Shown here one piece after another: positions 10,820-20,902 of a stretch of DNA of 64,000 nucleotides; position 1 is the first letter of the stretch, and every line of letters begins with the position of its first letter. Made by a program: the position numbers and the translations under genes. Location: the NCBI RefSeq assembly GCF_002632465.1, contig NZ_NIBS01000004.1:96068-160067 (forward strand), in the 5' to 3' direction. A model generated the notes under the pieces. The model was not told where the DNA came from and did not search any database. It saw nothing but the letters and a program-made list of their open reading frames with translations. This DNA is from Xenorhabdus budapestensis (lineage in GTDB: Bacteria > Pseudomonadota > Gammaproteobacteria > Enterobacterales > Enterobacteriaceae).

Positions 10820-11626
10820 TCAAATTTTAAATTCAGCCCAAACAGGAGCGTGATCAGATGGTTTTTCCATGCTACGGATACCATAATCTATACCAGCAGA
10901 AAGGCATTTTTCCGCTAATGGACGACTGGCAAGCAATAAGTCAATGCGAAGCCCTCGGTTATCGTCAAACCCTTTCGAGCGATAATCAAACCAGGAGAAT
11001 TGATCGTTGATCTCAGGATGATGTGCCCGAAACGTATCGATGAGCCCCCAATTTTTAAGGCGTTCCATCCACTCTTTTTCTTCCGGTAAGAAAGAGCATT
11101 TTCCGGTTTTCAACCAGCGTTTTTGGTTATTTTCACCGATCCCAATATCAAGATCAGTCGGACTGATATTCATATCTCCCATAATAAGAATATTGGATTC
11201 CGGGGATTGCTTTCTTTCCAGATAGGTTTGTAAATCTTGGTAGAATTTTGCTTTTGCAGGAAATTTGACCGGATGATCACGGCTTTCACCTTGTGGAAAG
11301 TAACCATTAATTACAGTCAATGAGCCTAGAGGTGTTTCAATATTTGCCATGATAATACGACGCTGCGCATCATCCTCATCCGTAGGAAAACCTTTCTGAA
11401 CTTCAATTGGCTTCTGGCGTGTCAGCAGGGCCACACCGTAATGGGATTTTTGACCGTGATAGAAGACATGGTAACCAAGTTTACTAACTTCTTCCAAAGG
11501 GAACATCTCATCATGAACTTTTGTTTCTTGTAATCCAATCACGTCAGGCTGATGTTGTTCAACAATCGCAGTAAGTTGGTGAGGGCGAGCCCGCAGGCCA
11601 TTAATATTGAATGATACAAATTTCAT
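10820..11626 (-). CDS. xthA: Exodeoxyribonuclease III
   Basis: This 268-residue AP endonuclease and 3'-5' exonuclease acts in base excision repair. It shows the EEP-fold signatures: FNINGLRAR at the N-terminus, metal ligand Glu34 in [20 protein letters not shown] near residue 150, and [10 protein letters not shown] at the C-terminus carrying the catalytic histidine. The length equals that of the E. coli enzyme. It is transcribed toward topB. Confidence 0.97.
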   Translation of the reverse strand: MKFVSFNINGLRARPHQLTAIVEQHQPDVIGLQETKVHDEMFPLEEVSKLGYHVFYHGQKSHYGVALLTRQKPIEVQKGFPTDEDDAQRRIIMANIETPLGSLTVINGYFPQGESRDHPVKFPAKAKFYQDLQTYLERKQSPESNILIMGDMNISPTDLDIGIGENNQKRWLKTGKCSFLPEEKEWMERLKNWGLIDTFRAHHPEINDQFSWFDYRSKGFDDNRGLRIDLLLASRPLAEKCLSAGIDYGIRSMEKPSDHAPVWAEFKI

Positions 11627-12275
11627 GCCGTTATAATCACCTATAGAATATTTATCTTTTTAATCTTAACAGATATAAAAAAGGATGTAACCATTTATTA
11701 AATAATAATTTAAAGTAGGTTATCTTGATATTTCACTATTTTACTCTTATATGCAATGTTATATTGAGTATAATGCTCTTATTACTCAAATTTAAAGTAT
11801 GTAATAGTGATAAATATTAAAAAACACATGATGAGTAAATGATGAATTAATGGATAAATACTTATTTAATTAATCATTCTTTGTTATATTCAACACCTGA
11901 TACTATATTTTTAGGTGAGTGTTTTTATTCTTAAAATTTATTCTGTGTCACGCATTACAAAAAATAATTAATGAAAAAGTAGAAGAGTTAATCAATCTCT
12001 GATAGAAAATTGAACTTGTAGACCATGTTTATATTTATTAATGGTTTACATTCACGATGGAATATTCATCATGATACAGGTGAATAATATAGTTCATCTG
12101 AACCGCATTTTTGCATCAGGGGCTGGCATTACATATAAATGCCATTTGAAAAATAGCTATTTTTATTGTACAAAATTATACCTTCACAATATCAAGTTTG
12201 ATTTAGCGGTTACCTGATGAGAAGGCCATTTCAAGGAAATTATTTTAGCCACAAGTTACATAGGAACGGTGAATT
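11627..12275. other. Long AT-rich spacer between xthA and a LysR-type gene
   Basis: About 650 bp contain no convincing gene. One interrupted dyad (GTAGACCAT at 12018-12026 against ATGGTTTAC at 12041-12049) lies about 230 bp before the LysR gene. It could be a regulator-binding site, but it is weak. A 49-codon ORF near 12070 lacks a ribosome site. Confidence 0.4.
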
Positions 12276-13139
12276 ATGTTTTTTTCTCGTAAATTAGAAG
12301 CATTCATGGCGGTGGTGGAAATGGGTTCTTTAAGCAAAGCGGCAAGAGTGATGAACCGTACGACTCCCCCAGTCGCTAAATCAATTAAAGACTTTGAGGC
12401 GACGTTAGGAAAGCGCTTATTTAAAAGGGAGAAGTTTGGGATGATACTGACTAAAGATGGAGTGGAACTATATAATGACCTAAAAGAACTTTATTTGAAA
12501 GAAAAGGAAATTACAAAGAAACACTTTAGCGGAACTATTTGTAACAGTGTCAATATCTACTACGATTGGGGGAAAGACAGACATCTGATTTCACTTTATA
12601 AAGCAGCAGACAGAAATAATGCTCAAGTTAATATATTACGCTTTAGTTATGATAACATTGATGAAATAGTTGACTATGAGGGCAATACGATAATTTTAAG
12701 CTCAGAAAAAATACTCAGTGATAGATTCAGCTTGGTTCGTAAAATTGAAAGGCAGAATTTAGGTATTTGCTGCCGTCAAGAGTTAATAGATGAAGCTAAT
12801 GGTGATTTAACTCAATTATTGAAAAAGAAAACGTGGTTGTGTGATCCAGTTCTCTATAAAAGCGATTTTATAAAGAATTTGGAAGAGGATATGATAAAGA
12901 ACGGAGAGAAAGTTAATATAAGACAAATGGACAATATGGAGTGCTGTCTTAATTTCATTCAATCCAAAGATTATATTTTTATTACAGATGCCCGTTCTGG
13001 TGCGTTGGAGGAAGGAAAAAGCCTAGGCTTTATTCCAATATCACGGGCTGATGCAGTTAATCAGTGTTACGTTTATAAATCTAAATCCCACTCAAGTGTG
13101 TTAAATCGTTTTATCGACTCCGTTAGTGATATGGAGTAA
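12276..13139 (+). CDS. LysR-type transcriptional regulator, divergent effector domain
   Basis: The 287-residue protein has a clear LysR helix-turn-helix in residues 1-60 (LEAFMAVVEMGSLSKAARVMNRTTPPVAKSIKDFE and FKREKFGMILTKDG). The rest (residues 90-287) resembles a LysR effector domain only loosely and is cysteine- and lysine-rich. The target genes and ligand are unknown, and there is no obvious divergently transcribed partner. It is AT-rich and sits at the junction between two blocks that are separate in E. coli, beside a tRNA gene, which suggests acquired DNA. It could be a regulator of host-associated functions, but nothing in the sequence shows this. Confidence 0.8.
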   Translation: MFFSRKLEAFMAVVEMGSLSKAARVMNRTTPPVAKSIKDFEATLGKRLFKREKFGMILTKDGVELYNDLKELYLKEKEITKKHFSGTICNSVNIYYDWGKDRHLISLYKAADRNNAQVNILRFSYDNIDEIVDYEGNTIILSSEKILSDRFSLVRKIERQNLGICCRQELIDEANGDLTQLLKKKTWLCDPVLYKSDFIKNLEEDMIKNGEKVNIRQMDNMECCLNFIQSKDYIFITDARSGALEEGKSLGFIPISRADAVNQCYVYKSKSHSSVLNRFIDSVSDME

Positions 13140-13484
13140 CCGATTGCATAAGCGGAGCAAATTGCAGATCCTCCAGAGCTCCGCTATTGGTATCCGGTGA
13201 ACACGTAATTTTACGATATTCATTTGCTCATTGAGTAAACTAGATTGTTCTTCCCCCAAGCAGTATATCTGTTAATTTTAACAGTAAATGCAAATAATGG
13301 AATGTACCTTAGGATATGGTGGGGGAAGGATGATGCGCCATTTCTCGTTTTTCACCTTCCGGCTAACGTGCTGTGCGTAATCTCACTTTGCTATGTTCAA
13401 TTCTCAATTAAAACTTCGATCGAAGGTCTTTGTCCTTGCTTTCAGTAGTTTTTATTCAGGAATGGGTAAGATGACATAATTAGA
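13140..13484. other. Spacer downstream of tRNA-Tyr
   Basis: The 345 bp between the LysR gene and the tRNA contain a GCGGAGC/GCTCCGC hairpin (13152-13184) just after the LysR stop, a short AT palindrome (13269-13284) and a 15-bp copy of the tRNA 3' end. No credible ORF was found. Confidence 0.45.
13317..13331 (-). repeat. 15-bp copy of the tRNA-Tyr 3' end
   Basis: TGGTGGGGGAAGGAT at 13317-13331 is identical to 13488-13502 inside the tRNA-Tyr 3' acceptor/T-arm region, 171 bp away in direct orientation. It may be a remnant attachment site. It may instead be equivalent to the tRNA-tail repeats that follow tyrT in E. coli. Confidence 0.6.
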
Positions 13485-13569
<85 letters not shown>

Positions 13570-13759
13570 AAATTTTGAATCGTACACTGTCATTATCAGC
13601 GGACGGCATAATATCAAATCAACCGCCGCTGTAAAGTAGCTATTTGAAAATTAAGTATTGAACGCTGTTTTTTTAAACTTTATGCTCGAATACCATTCCA
13701 TTAGGGTATTTTGTTATCGAATAATCACTCTGTTATCTAACAAAAATACCCTTAACTTA

Positions 13760-14608
13760 TCACAGAATAATAGTACGGTTACCATACACAAACACACGTT
13801 GAGAAAAAACCGAGTGTAATGCTTTACTTAGCACATTTTTCTCGACATCTCGTCCTGCCCGCATCATCTCTTCAGCAGTATAACTATGATCCACGTTAAT
13901 CACATCCTGAGTGATGATAGGGCCTTCATCTAAGTTATCATTGACATAATGTGCAGTGGCTCCAATGATTTTGACCCCACGCTCATAAGCTTGGTGATAA
14001 GGACGGGCTCCTATGAATGCTGGTAAGAATGAGTGGTGAATATTAATAATTTGATTTGGGTAATGCTGAACGAATGCCGGTGTTAAAACACGCATGTACT
14101 TGGCGAGTACAACATAGTCAGGGTTATATTGATCTATCTGCGCCATTAACGCTTCATCGTGCTGTTCCCGGCTCAAACCTTCATGGCTGATATGATGGAA
14201 AGGAATATCAAACTGCTCAACCAATGGCTGTAGGGTGGTATAGTTGCCAATAACAGCGGCTATTTCTACATCCAATCCTTCATAAGCACTCTTTACTAAT
14301 ATATCACCGATACAGTGGGCTTCTTTTGTTACCATGATGACAATACGACGACGACCTGCTGTATTCAATTCACGACTTGAGCCAACAGGAAGAGCATCGT
14401 CTAGGTCTGTCAGAAATATTTCATCATTAAAGATACCTTCCAGCTCTGTACGCATGAAAAAGCGGCCAGTGAGATGATCGACAAACTCACTATTTTGTAC
14501 AATATTCAATTGATGCTTGTAACAAATATTTGTGATCTTCGCGATTAATCCTTTGGAATCAGGACAAATTGTACGCAAGATTTTTTTTTGTATAATTGCG
14601 TTTTGCAT
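13760..14608 (-). CDS. purU: Formyltetrahydrofolate deformylase
   Basis: This 282-residue enzyme hydrolyses 10-formyl-THF to formate and THF, supplying formate for PurT-dependent purine synthesis. An N-terminal ACT domain (about residues 9-90) precedes a formyltransferase-fold domain with the INIHHSFLPAFIGARPYHQAY segment and the DEGPII motif. The ATG at 14608, with GAGG upstream, is chosen over the TTG six codons earlier because it fits the family start. The C-terminus GNRTIIL is typical of enteric PurU. Confidence 0.95.
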   Translation of the reverse strand: MQNAIIQKKILRTICPDSKGLIAKITNICYKHQLNIVQNSEFVDHLTGRFFMRTELEGIFNDEIFLTDLDDALPVGSSRELNTAGRRRIVIMVTKEAHCIGDILVKSAYEGLDVEIAAVIGNYTTLQPLVEQFDIPFHHISHEGLSREQHDEALMAQIDQYNPDYVVLAKYMRVLTPAFVQHYPNQIINIHHSFLPAFIGARPYHQAYERGVKIIGATAHYVNDNLDEGPIITQDVINVDHSYTAEEMMRAGRDVEKNVLSKALHSVFSQRVFVYGNRTIIL

Positions 14609-14677
14609 GGATAACGTGATCCTCAAATGTTTTTCACTGTGTGTGAATGGTTGTGTTTAAAATATTTAAATATTGAT

Positions 14678-15139
14678 TTAACTACAGCATTTTTTATATT
14701 TTTTGCCCGAACCACATGGGCAAGGATCATTGCGTCCTGTTTCAGGGCGAACACCATCTATATAGAACCAATGTTGGTCAATACGCAAAAAACGAGAACG
14801 CTCATGTATCAATTGCCTATATTGCTTTTCCTGCTCAATAAAGCAAGCTGAAAATTCGACGTAGGCTTCGTTATTATGTTGCCCTTTATTTGTGTTGATT
14901 ACATTCAACCCTAGCCACTGTACACCAACAAAGCTTTGTTCTATTTCTGAACGCCAGGTTTCTGCCTCACAATCGGGATGCCAGGTTGTAATCAGATAAT
15001 CGACATTCTCCGTCACATAAGCGCTATATCTGGAACGCATCAGAGATTCGGCATCTGGAGCAGGGTAGTGATTATCAATATAAGGGCCGCAGCAATATGC
15101 GAAAGGTGAGCCGCTGCCACAGTGACATATTTTTGTCAA
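14678..15139 (-). CDS. ychJ: YchJ family protein with two SEC-C metal-binding motifs
   Basis: This 153-residue UPF0225 protein has a cysteine-rich metal-binding motif at each end: [13 protein letters not shown] at residues 5-17, and [13 protein letters not shown] at the C-terminus, the SEC-C type also found on SecA. The middle ([18 protein letters not shown]) is an NTF2-like fold. The function is not established; a role in metal or nucleic-acid binding is inferred. It is upstream of purU on the same strand, as in E. coli. Confidence 0.93.
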   Translation of the reverse strand: MTKICHCGSGSPFAYCCGPYIDNHYPAPDAESLMRSRYSAYVTENVDYLITTWHPDCEAETWRSEIEQSFVGVQWLGLNVINTNKGQHNNEAYVEFSACFIEQEKQYRQLIHERSRFLRIDQHWFYIDGVRPETGRNDPCPCGSGKKYKKCCS

Positions 15140-15438
15140 AATAACTCCGGTTAGATTAAAAAGGTTGTTGTTAATATGACTAATACTGTAAAGGTATGTA
15201 AGCGTAAAATATATATTCGTATAAATAGTTATGATTGATTAGATTACCATCAATAATACCTGAATACAGGCTGTAGCTGCAATGTTTAGTGAGAGTACTC
15301 TTATTTATGCTTCAGAAAATTCATTTAACAGCTATTTGATATAAAGGTGTATTCAGAGTGTATATATCAGTTATGTAAATACCATAGTATGGAAACCATA
15401 ATTAAATTTTTATTCACTGTATATCTGGCTGTGTTAGC

Positions 15439-15447
15439 TGGTATACT
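15439..15447 (+). promoter_or_regulatory. Candidate extended -10 promoter of galU
   Basis: TGGTATACT forms an extended -10 element (TG at 15439-15440, hexamer 15442-15447). No good -35 is visible, as is usual for extended -10 promoters. It would give a leader of about 135 nt before the galU ATG. Confidence 0.5.
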
Positions 15448-15470
15448 CTGGCGCACTATTTTTTTAGGTA

Positions 15471-15514
15471 TGTGACTTTTTTCACATATACGATTTTTCA
15501 CTTATACGATTTTT
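15471..15514 (+). promoter_or_regulatory. CRP-like palindrome and tandem 16-bp repeat in the galU leader
   Basis: TGTGA-N6-TCACA at 15471-15486 matches the CRP core exactly. It overlaps the first of two tandem copies of CACATATACGATTTTT and CACTTATACGATTTTT (15483-15498 and 15499-15514). The palindrome is downstream of the predicted start of transcription, so if bound it would repress rather than activate. Confidence 0.45.
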
Positions 15515-15588
15515 TAGAGAGTTGGTGCTATTGTTATAGCTGCAAAAGGAGTTTTTTAGCTATAAACATAGCTGTGGGAGACTATGTA

Positions 15589-16506
15589 ATGTCAGTAATA
15601 AACAAAAAAGTAAAAAAAGCTGTAATCCCTGTTGCTGGTTTGGGAACCAGGATGTTACCAGCTACTAAAGCTATTCCTAAAGAAATGCTGCCTCTGGTTG
15701 ATAAGCCACTTATTCAATACGTTGTCAATGAATGTATTAAAGCAGGCATTAATGAAATTATTCTGGTTACACATTCATCCAAAAACTCTATAGAAAACCA
15801 TTTTGATACCAGCTTCGAACTAGAGGCAATTCTCGAGAAAAGAGTGAAACGTCAGCTCTTGGACGAAATCCAGTCGATTTGTCCTAATCATGTGACGATC
15901 ATGCAGACCCGTCAGGGGATCGCTAAAGGATTGGGACATGCGGTGTTATGTGCTAAGCCACTTATTGGGGACGAACCATTTGCTGTTATTCTGCCGGATG
16001 TTATCTTGGATGAGTACAGTACAGATTTATCGAAATACAATTTGAGTGAGATGTTATCACGTTTTAACGATAGCGGAACAAGTCAAATATTGGTTGAACC
16101 AGTTCCTGTTGAGAATGTTTCTGATTATGGAATTGTAGATTGCTTTGGAGAAAACCTGCAACCAGGTGACAGTAAACCAATTGCCCGTGTTGTTGAAAAG
16201 CCTAAACCAGAAGAAGCCCCTTCAAACCTTTCCATTGTCGGTCGCTATGTATTATCTGAGAAAATCTGGCCATTATTGGCAAAAACAGCACCAGGAGCGG
16301 GGGATGAAATTCAGCTTACCGATGCCATTGCCATGCTGATGGAAAAGGAGCCGGTTGAGGCGTATCACTTAAAAGGCCGCAGTCATGATTGTGGGAATAA
16401 ATTGGGTTATATGCAGGCGTTTGTTGAATATGGTATGAAGCATAAGCAGTTGGGAGAATCATTCAGAGACTGGATTATGGCTTTGCAAGATCAGATTGAA
16501 AAATAA
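15589..16506 (+). CDS. galU: UTP-glucose-1-phosphate uridylyltransferase
   Basis: This 305-residue enzyme makes UDP-glucose, the precursor for LPS core, capsule and osmoprotectant glucosides. The nucleotidyltransferase signature [20 protein letters not shown] is at residues 15-34, and the C-terminal [20 protein letters not shown] segment is typical. The frame is open 39 codons further upstream, but the ATG at 15589 follows a GGGAG ribosome site and gives the conserved start. It heads a cluster with ugd (24 bp gap) and an epimerase gene, so UDP-glucose can be passed directly to UDP-glucuronate. Confidence 0.97.
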   Translation: MSVINKKVKKAVIPVAGLGTRMLPATKAIPKEMLPLVDKPLIQYVVNECIKAGINEIILVTHSSKNSIENHFDTSFELEAILEKRVKRQLLDEIQSICPNHVTIMQTRQGIAKGLGHAVLCAKPLIGDEPFAVILPDVILDEYSTDLSKYNLSEMLSRFNDSGTSQILVEPVPVENVSDYGIVDCFGENLQPGDSKPIARVVEKPKPEEAPSNLSIVGRYVLSEKIWPLLAKTAPGAGDEIQLTDAIAMLMEKEPVEAYHLKGRSHDCGNKLGYMQAFVEYGMKHKQLGESFRDWIMALQDQIEK

Positions 16507-16530
16507 TCTATTAGTACTTTAGGATGTGAA

Positions 16531-17874
16531 ATGAAAGTTACTGTATTTGGTATTGGCTACGTTGGCTTAGTCCAAGCGACCGTGTTTGCCGAAGTCGGAC
16601 ATGATGTACTTTGTGTTGATGTTGATACAAGAAAAGTTGAAAACTTGAAGAATGGCCATATTCCTATTTTTGAACCGGGATTGGAATCCTTGGTTAAAAA
16701 AAATTATGCGGAAGGGCGTCTGAACTTTACAACGGATGCTAAAGCTGGCGTCGCACATGGCAAATTACAGTTTATCGCCGTAGGAACACCTCCTGATGAA
16801 GATGGCTCTGCCGATTTGCAATATGTCACTGCTGTAGCTCGGACTATTGCAGAGAATATGGATAACTATAAAGTGGTGGTTGATAAATCAACCGTTCCTG
16901 TAGGAACTGCGGATAAAGTCAAAGCTGTCATGCAAGCAACTTTGGCTGAACGTGGAGCTAATATTCCATACGATGTTGTTTCCAATCCTGAATTTTTGAA
17001 GGAAGGGGCCGCAGTCGCTGATTGTATGCGTCCTGAACGCATTATCATTGGCTGTGATAACGACAGCGTGATTGATGTGATAAGAGAGCTGTATGAGCCG
17101 TTTAATCGTAATCATGATCGCATGATTGTTATGGATATCCGCAGTGCGGAGTTAACAAAATATGCCGCTAATTGCATGTTAGCAACCAAAATTAGTTTTA
17201 TGAATGAAATTGCTAATCTGGCAGAAATGCTGGGGGCAGATATTGAACATGTGCGTCAAGGCATTGGTTCTGATTCACGTATTGGGTATCACTTTATTTA
17301 TCCGGGTTGTGGATATGGCGGTTCGTGTTTCCCCAAAGATGTGCAGGCATTGATTCGCACTTCTGAACAAATCGGATATACCCCCAAGATTTTACAGGCA
17401 GTAGAGCAGGTTAACGAAAAACAAAAAAGGAAATTACCTGTTTTTGTTAAGCGCCACTTTGGTGATGATCTATTTGGCAAGACATTTGCAATATGGGGAT
17501 TATCATTTAAACCTAATACAGATGATATGCGAGAAGCATCAAGCCGTGTATTGATGGAAGTATTATGGGAAAGTGGTGCCAAAATACAAGCTTATGATCC
17601 AGAAGCTATGCAGGAAGCTCAGCGTATTTATGGACAGAGAGATGATCTTGCGCTGATGGGTACAAAAGAAGCTGCATTAAAAGGTGCAGATGCTTTGATT
17701 ATTTGTACAGAATGGCAAAACTTTAGGGCACCTGATTTTGATGTCATAAAAGATTCACTCAAAACCCCGGTTATTTTTGATGGACGTAATCTTTATGATC
17801 CTGAACGTCTGCAATCCAGAGGATTTATATACTACGGAATTGGTCGTGGTGCCTCTATTAATCCAGTCATTTGA
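16531..17874 (+). CDS. ugd: UDP-glucose 6-dehydrogenase
   Basis: This 447-residue enzyme oxidises UDP-glucose to UDP-glucuronate with two NAD. The N-terminal Rossmann motif is [10 protein letters not shown] (residues 7-16). [10 protein letters not shown] and [10 protein letters not shown] follow. The catalytic cysteine is in [10 protein letters not shown] near residue 265, and the C-terminal domain has [15 protein letters not shown]. Length and order are normal for bacterial Ugd. It is placed between galU and an epimerase gene, and its product feeds uronic acid or aminoarabinose synthesis for surface polysaccharide. Confidence 0.97.
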   Translation: MKVTVFGIGYVGLVQATVFAEVGHDVLCVDVDTRKVENLKNGHIPIFEPGLESLVKKNYAEGRLNFTTDAKAGVAHGKLQFIAVGTPPDEDGSADLQYVTAVARTIAENMDNYKVVVDKSTVPVGTADKVKAVMQATLAERGANIPYDVVSNPEFLKEGAAVADCMRPERIIIGCDNDSVIDVIRELYEPFNRNHDRMIVMDIRSAELTKYAANCMLATKISFMNEIANLAEMLGADIEHVRQGIGSDSRIGYHFIYPGCGYGGSCFPKDVQALIRTSEQIGYTPKILQAVEQVNEKQKRKLPVFVKRHFGDDLFGKTFAIWGLSFKPNTDDMREASSRVLMEVLWESGAKIQAYDPEAMQEAQRIYGQRDDLALMGTKEAALKGADALIICTEWQNFRAPDFDVIKDSLKTPVIFDGRNLYDPERLQSRGFIYYGIGRGASINPVI

Positions 17875-17882
17875 GTTGTGAT

Positions 17883-18893
17883 ATGAAATTTTTAGTCACA
17901 GGTTCCGCTGGTTTTATTGGTTTTCATGTTAGCCAGCGGTTATTAAGTATGGGGTATGAAGTTGTCGGCATCGATAACATCAATAATTATTATGATGTTA
18001 ATTTGAAGCAGGCAAGACTAAATTTATTACTCCCTCATCCGGGGTTTAAATTTGAAAAATTAGATCTGGCTGATAGAGTTGCAATTTCGGAGTTGTTTTC
18101 TGAACACCAATTTCAACGAGTTATCCATTTGGGGGCCCAGCCAGGTGTTCGTTATTCAATACAGAACCCAATGGCATATATTGATGCCAATATCGTTGGT
18201 CATATCAATATTCTTGAAGGATGTCGTCACAATCGCGTTGAACATTTATTATATGCGTCTTCAAGTTCAGTATATGGATTAAATAAAAAACAGCCATTTT
18301 CTACTGATGATTCGGTTGATCATCCAGTTTCTTTATATGCTGCTACCAAAAAAGCTGATGAATTAATGTCTCACAGCTACTCACATCTTTATCAATTACC
18401 AACCACAGGTTTACGGTTTTTTACAGTATATGGCCCGTGGGGACGCCCTGATATGGCCTTATTTAAGTTTACTAAAGCTATGTTGGAGGGGAGGTCTATT
18501 GATGTTTATAATCATGGTAATATGGTAAGAGATTTCACATATATTGATGATATTGTCGAGTCTATAACCAGATTACAGGCCATTATTCCCACTTGTGATA
18601 AAGATTGGTCGGTTGAAGAGGGACAGATATCTGCCAGCTCTGCACCATATCATGTTTACAATATTGGTAATGGTCAGCCGACAAAATTGGGTAATTTTAT
18701 TGAAGCGATTGAATCGTCATTAGGTATAAAGGCAAAGAAAAACTTTATGGATATTCAGGATGGTGATGTACTATCCACTTGTGCTGATTCTAGCGCACTC
18801 TACGAGAAGATAGGTTTTTCACCCAACACACCAGTGAAAGAAGGTGTGAAACAGTTTGTTGATTGGTATTTGGATTTTTACCAGCAGACTTAA
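17883..18893 (+). CDS. NAD-dependent UDP-sugar epimerase (UDP-glucuronate 4-epimerase-like)
   Basis: This 336-residue extended short-chain dehydrogenase has the Rossmann motif GSAGFIGFHV at the N-terminus, SSSSVYG near residue 125, and the catalytic SLYAATKKAD (YxxxK) segment near residue 150. RFFTVYGPWGRPDMA is the form seen in UDP-glucuronate 4-epimerases that make UDP-galacturonate. It starts nine bases after the ugd stop, so the three genes form one unit from UDP-glucose to UDP-glucuronate to UDP-galacturonate. The exact specificity is inferred from context and motif only. The ATG at 17883 is used instead of a TTG four codons upstream. Confidence 0.88.
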   Translation: MKFLVTGSAGFIGFHVSQRLLSMGYEVVGIDNINNYYDVNLKQARLNLLLPHPGFKFEKLDLADRVAISELFSEHQFQRVIHLGAQPGVRYSIQNPMAYIDANIVGHINILEGCRHNRVEHLLYASSSSVYGLNKKQPFSTDDSVDHPVSLYAATKKADELMSHSYSHLYQLPTTGLRFFTVYGPWGRPDMALFKFTKAMLEGRSIDVYNHGNMVRDFTYIDDIVESITRLQAIIPTCDKDWSVEEGQISASSAPYHVYNIGNGQPTKLGNFIEAIESSLGIKAKKNFMDIQDGDVLSTCADSSALYEKIGFSPNTPVKEGVKQFVDWYLDFYQQT

Positions 18894-18919
18894 CATTAGA
18901 CTTAGTATTAGAATAGTAA

Positions 18920-18949
18920 TAAAAAAAGGAGCTGTTAGCTCCTTTTTTA
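18920..18949 (+). terminator. Terminator of the galU-ugd-epimerase cluster
   Basis: AAAAAAGGAGCT and AGCTCCTTTTTT arms surround a GTT loop, ending in a T run. It is a strong Rho-independent terminator 28 bp after the epimerase stop. Confidence 0.92.
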
Positions 18950-19092
18950 ACTCTGTGTTAATAAAAAACTAAGTCGATGTTAAATGCTTTTTCTCACGTT
19001 GGGAATAATAAGGGAGTTTAAACCGTTAATATAACCCATGGTGTTTCGTACATCAGCCTGTAATTAACTTAGTTAGATATATTAACTATAAA

Positions 19093-19122
19093 ACAAAAAT
19101 ACCCTTGACAGGGTATTTTTGT
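19093..19122 (-). terminator. Terminator of hns
   Basis: AAAAATACCC (19095-19104) pairs with GGGTATTTTT (19111-19120) around a six-base loop. The minus-strand stem ends in a U run, 25 bp beyond the hns stop. Confidence 0.9.
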
Positions 19123-19144
19123 TATTAGTTTGCAAAATAACTGA

Positions 19145-19546
19145 TTAGATCAGAAAATCTTCCAGTGACTTGCCTTCTTCTTCAACTGCTTTCTTGATTA
19201 CTGCTGGAGTACGGCCTTGTCCAGTCCAGGTTTTAATTTCACCATTGTCAATGTATGAATATTTAGCTGGACGTGCAGCACGTTTAGATTTACCAGTAGT
19301 TTTACCACTTAAAGCGTCTACTAAATCGCTTAATTCAATACCGTCTTTTTCCAACATTTCACGGTATTCTTGAAGTTTACGTGTACGTTCTTCTATTTGA
19401 GCACGAGCTTGGCTTTCTTCATCACGACGTTCTTCAACAACAATCGTGAGTTTTTCCAGCATTTCTTCTAAGGTGCTAAGTTCACATTCTCTTGCTTGCG
19501 CGCGCAAAGTACGGATGTTATTTAAGGATTTTAAATTTTCGCTCAT
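19145..19546 (-). CDS. hns: Nucleoid-associated silencer H-NS
   Basis: This 133-residue H-NS binds and silences AT-rich, often acquired, DNA. Residues 1-65 form the coiled-coil oligomerisation domain ([29 protein letters not shown]). A basic linker follows ([12 protein letters not shown]). The C-terminal domain has the DNA-minor-groove loop TWTGQGRTP at about residues 108-116. It is the classic enteric hns next to galU and tdk. The low-GC genes elsewhere in this window are the kind of target it controls. Confidence 0.96.
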   Translation of the reverse strand: MSENLKSLNNIRTLRAQARECELSTLEEMLEKLTIVVEERRDEESQARAQIEERTRKLQEYREMLEKDGIELSDLVDALSGKTTGKSKRAARPAKYSYIDNGEIKTWTGQGRTPAVIKKAVEEEGKSLEDFLI

Positions 19547-20192
19547 TGTCCTGGTCTCAAATTATAATGATGATGGCTGATGTATGGATAATAATAGAAT
19601 GCTATTTTATTTTCTGCAATAGTGAATTTACTTTCTCAGGCTAAAACATCCCATTTTAAAATGCAATTTTTTTGATAATCGATATATTGTGTTTTAATTC
19701 TACTATTGGATTTATCATTTCTCGATAACAGTTAGACATAGATTACTCAAAGCAGAATGAGGATAAACTCGAACATATAAAACTAATTTATAGTCAATCC
19801 GTAAGAGATGTTAACTGTTCATCCCAAAATAAGTTGATGTCTAAAGGAGTAATGAAATTTTTTTTATGGGTAATCTATTGGTTATGATTATAGCGGAGTA
19901 AATTGTACAAAAGTAAACCTCTTTGATTATTAATATGCAAAGAATAGAATAAAAAATAGCTATTTCTTTCTAATGTTAAATTTGTTCATTTGTCATGCAA
20001 TAAGTACTTGTGGTGCTGATTTTATATGCACAAATGTGACGATTATCATGAAATTATTCATTTAATATTTGTTCTGTTTTTTTCTCCTATGCCTTATTTG
20101 GTCAATAACAAAGGATAACCTTAAGTTGAGTTTGTGGTAAACTTACGGTGATATATCGTTTGGTTAAATTTGACAAAAGGATGGACGGGCCA
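19547..20192. other. Divergent hns/tdk intergenic region
   Basis: About 645 bp of very AT-rich DNA lie between hns and tdk. It must contain both promoters and, by analogy with E. coli, curved DNA for H-NS autoregulation. No specific element could be fixed and no ORF is credible. Confidence 0.4.
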
Positions 20193-20798
20193 ATGGCTCA
20201 GCTTTATTTTTATTATTCTGCCATGAATGCAGGAAAATCAACTTCCTTATTACAGTCTTCTTATAACTATAACGAAAGAGGAATGAGGACGTTGATTTTT
20301 ACAGCAGAAATTGATACCCGATTTGCAAAAGGGAAGGTGAGTTCCCGCATTGGTTTATCCGCAGATGCCTTGTTGTTTTCACCGGCAACTAATATCGCTG
20401 AACTTATCAGACATGAAAACAAAGTAGAAAAGATTCATTGTGTTTTGATTGATGAATGCCAATTTTTAACAAAAGAACACGTTAAACAGCTTTGTGAAAT
20501 TGTTGATTACGATGATATCCCTGTTCTTTGTTATGGTTTAAGGACAGATTTTCAGGGAGAGTTATTTAGTGGTAGCCAATATCTTCTCGCTTGGTCGGAT
20601 AAATTAGTTGAATTGAAAACGATTTGTCATTGTGGAAGAAAAGCCAGCTATGTACTGCGTTTTGGCAGCGATGGCAACGTTGTTCATGATGGTGCGCAGG
20701 TTGATATTGGGGGCAATGAAAAATATGTCTCAGTGTGTCGCAGGCACTATTCTGATGTCATTCGTGATGCTAAGGCTAAAAAAACTGAGCGGACATAA
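20193..20798 (+). CDS. tdk: Thymidine kinase
   Basis: This 201-residue type II thymidine kinase phosphorylates thymidine in pyrimidine salvage. The P-loop is SAMNAGKST (residues 9-17), the Walker B-like segment is VLIDECQFL near residue 86, and zinc-binding cysteines occur in CHCGRKA and VSVCRRHY. The reading frame begins 15 codons upstream, but the ATG at 20193 gives the conserved [15 protein letters not shown] start. The length is close to that of E. coli Tdk. Confidence 0.96.
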   Translation: MAQLYFYYSAMNAGKSTSLLQSSYNYNERGMRTLIFTAEIDTRFAKGKVSSRIGLSADALLFSPATNIAELIRHENKVEKIHCVLIDECQFLTKEHVKQLCEIVDYDDIPVLCYGLRTDFQGELFSGSQYLLAWSDKLVELKTICHCGRKASYVLRFGSDGNVVHDGAQVDIGGNEKYVSVCRRHYSDVIRDAKAKKTERT

Positions 20799-20844
20799 TG
20801 CCTTTTGTATGAGTATTGTGATTAAGTTAAAACAAATGAATTAA

Positions 20845-20878
20845 TAAAAAGGCATCGGGTATACCTGATGCCTTTTAA
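20845..20878 (+). terminator. Terminator of tdk
   Basis: AAAAGGCATC (20847-20856) pairs with GATGCCTTTT (20867-20876), with the loop closed by a further GGT/ACC. It lies about 50 bp after tdk. Confidence 0.88.
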
Positions 20879-20902
20879 ATCACATTGGTTTATCATTTCT
20901 TA

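Larger units (their letters stand above)
15140..15588. other. Spacer where E. coli carries rssA-rssB
   Basis: The 449 bp between ychJ and galU contain the galU promoter region and no recognisable rssA or rssB sequence. The DNA is AT-rich with no convincing ORF. Confidence 0.5.

Noticed and set aside
12070-12219. 49-codon ORF upstream of the LysR gene
   Set aside because: No ribosome site, no recognisable sequence, and the AT-rich context makes such ORFs common.
13152-13185. GCGGAGC/GCTCCGC hairpin as a LysR terminator
   Set aside because: The stem is plausible but there is no T run after it, so it is mentioned only under the spacer.
15472-15588. 39-codon N-terminal extension of galU
   Set aside because: The extension covers the CRP-like palindrome and tandem repeat and is not part of the family; a good ribosome site precedes the later ATG.
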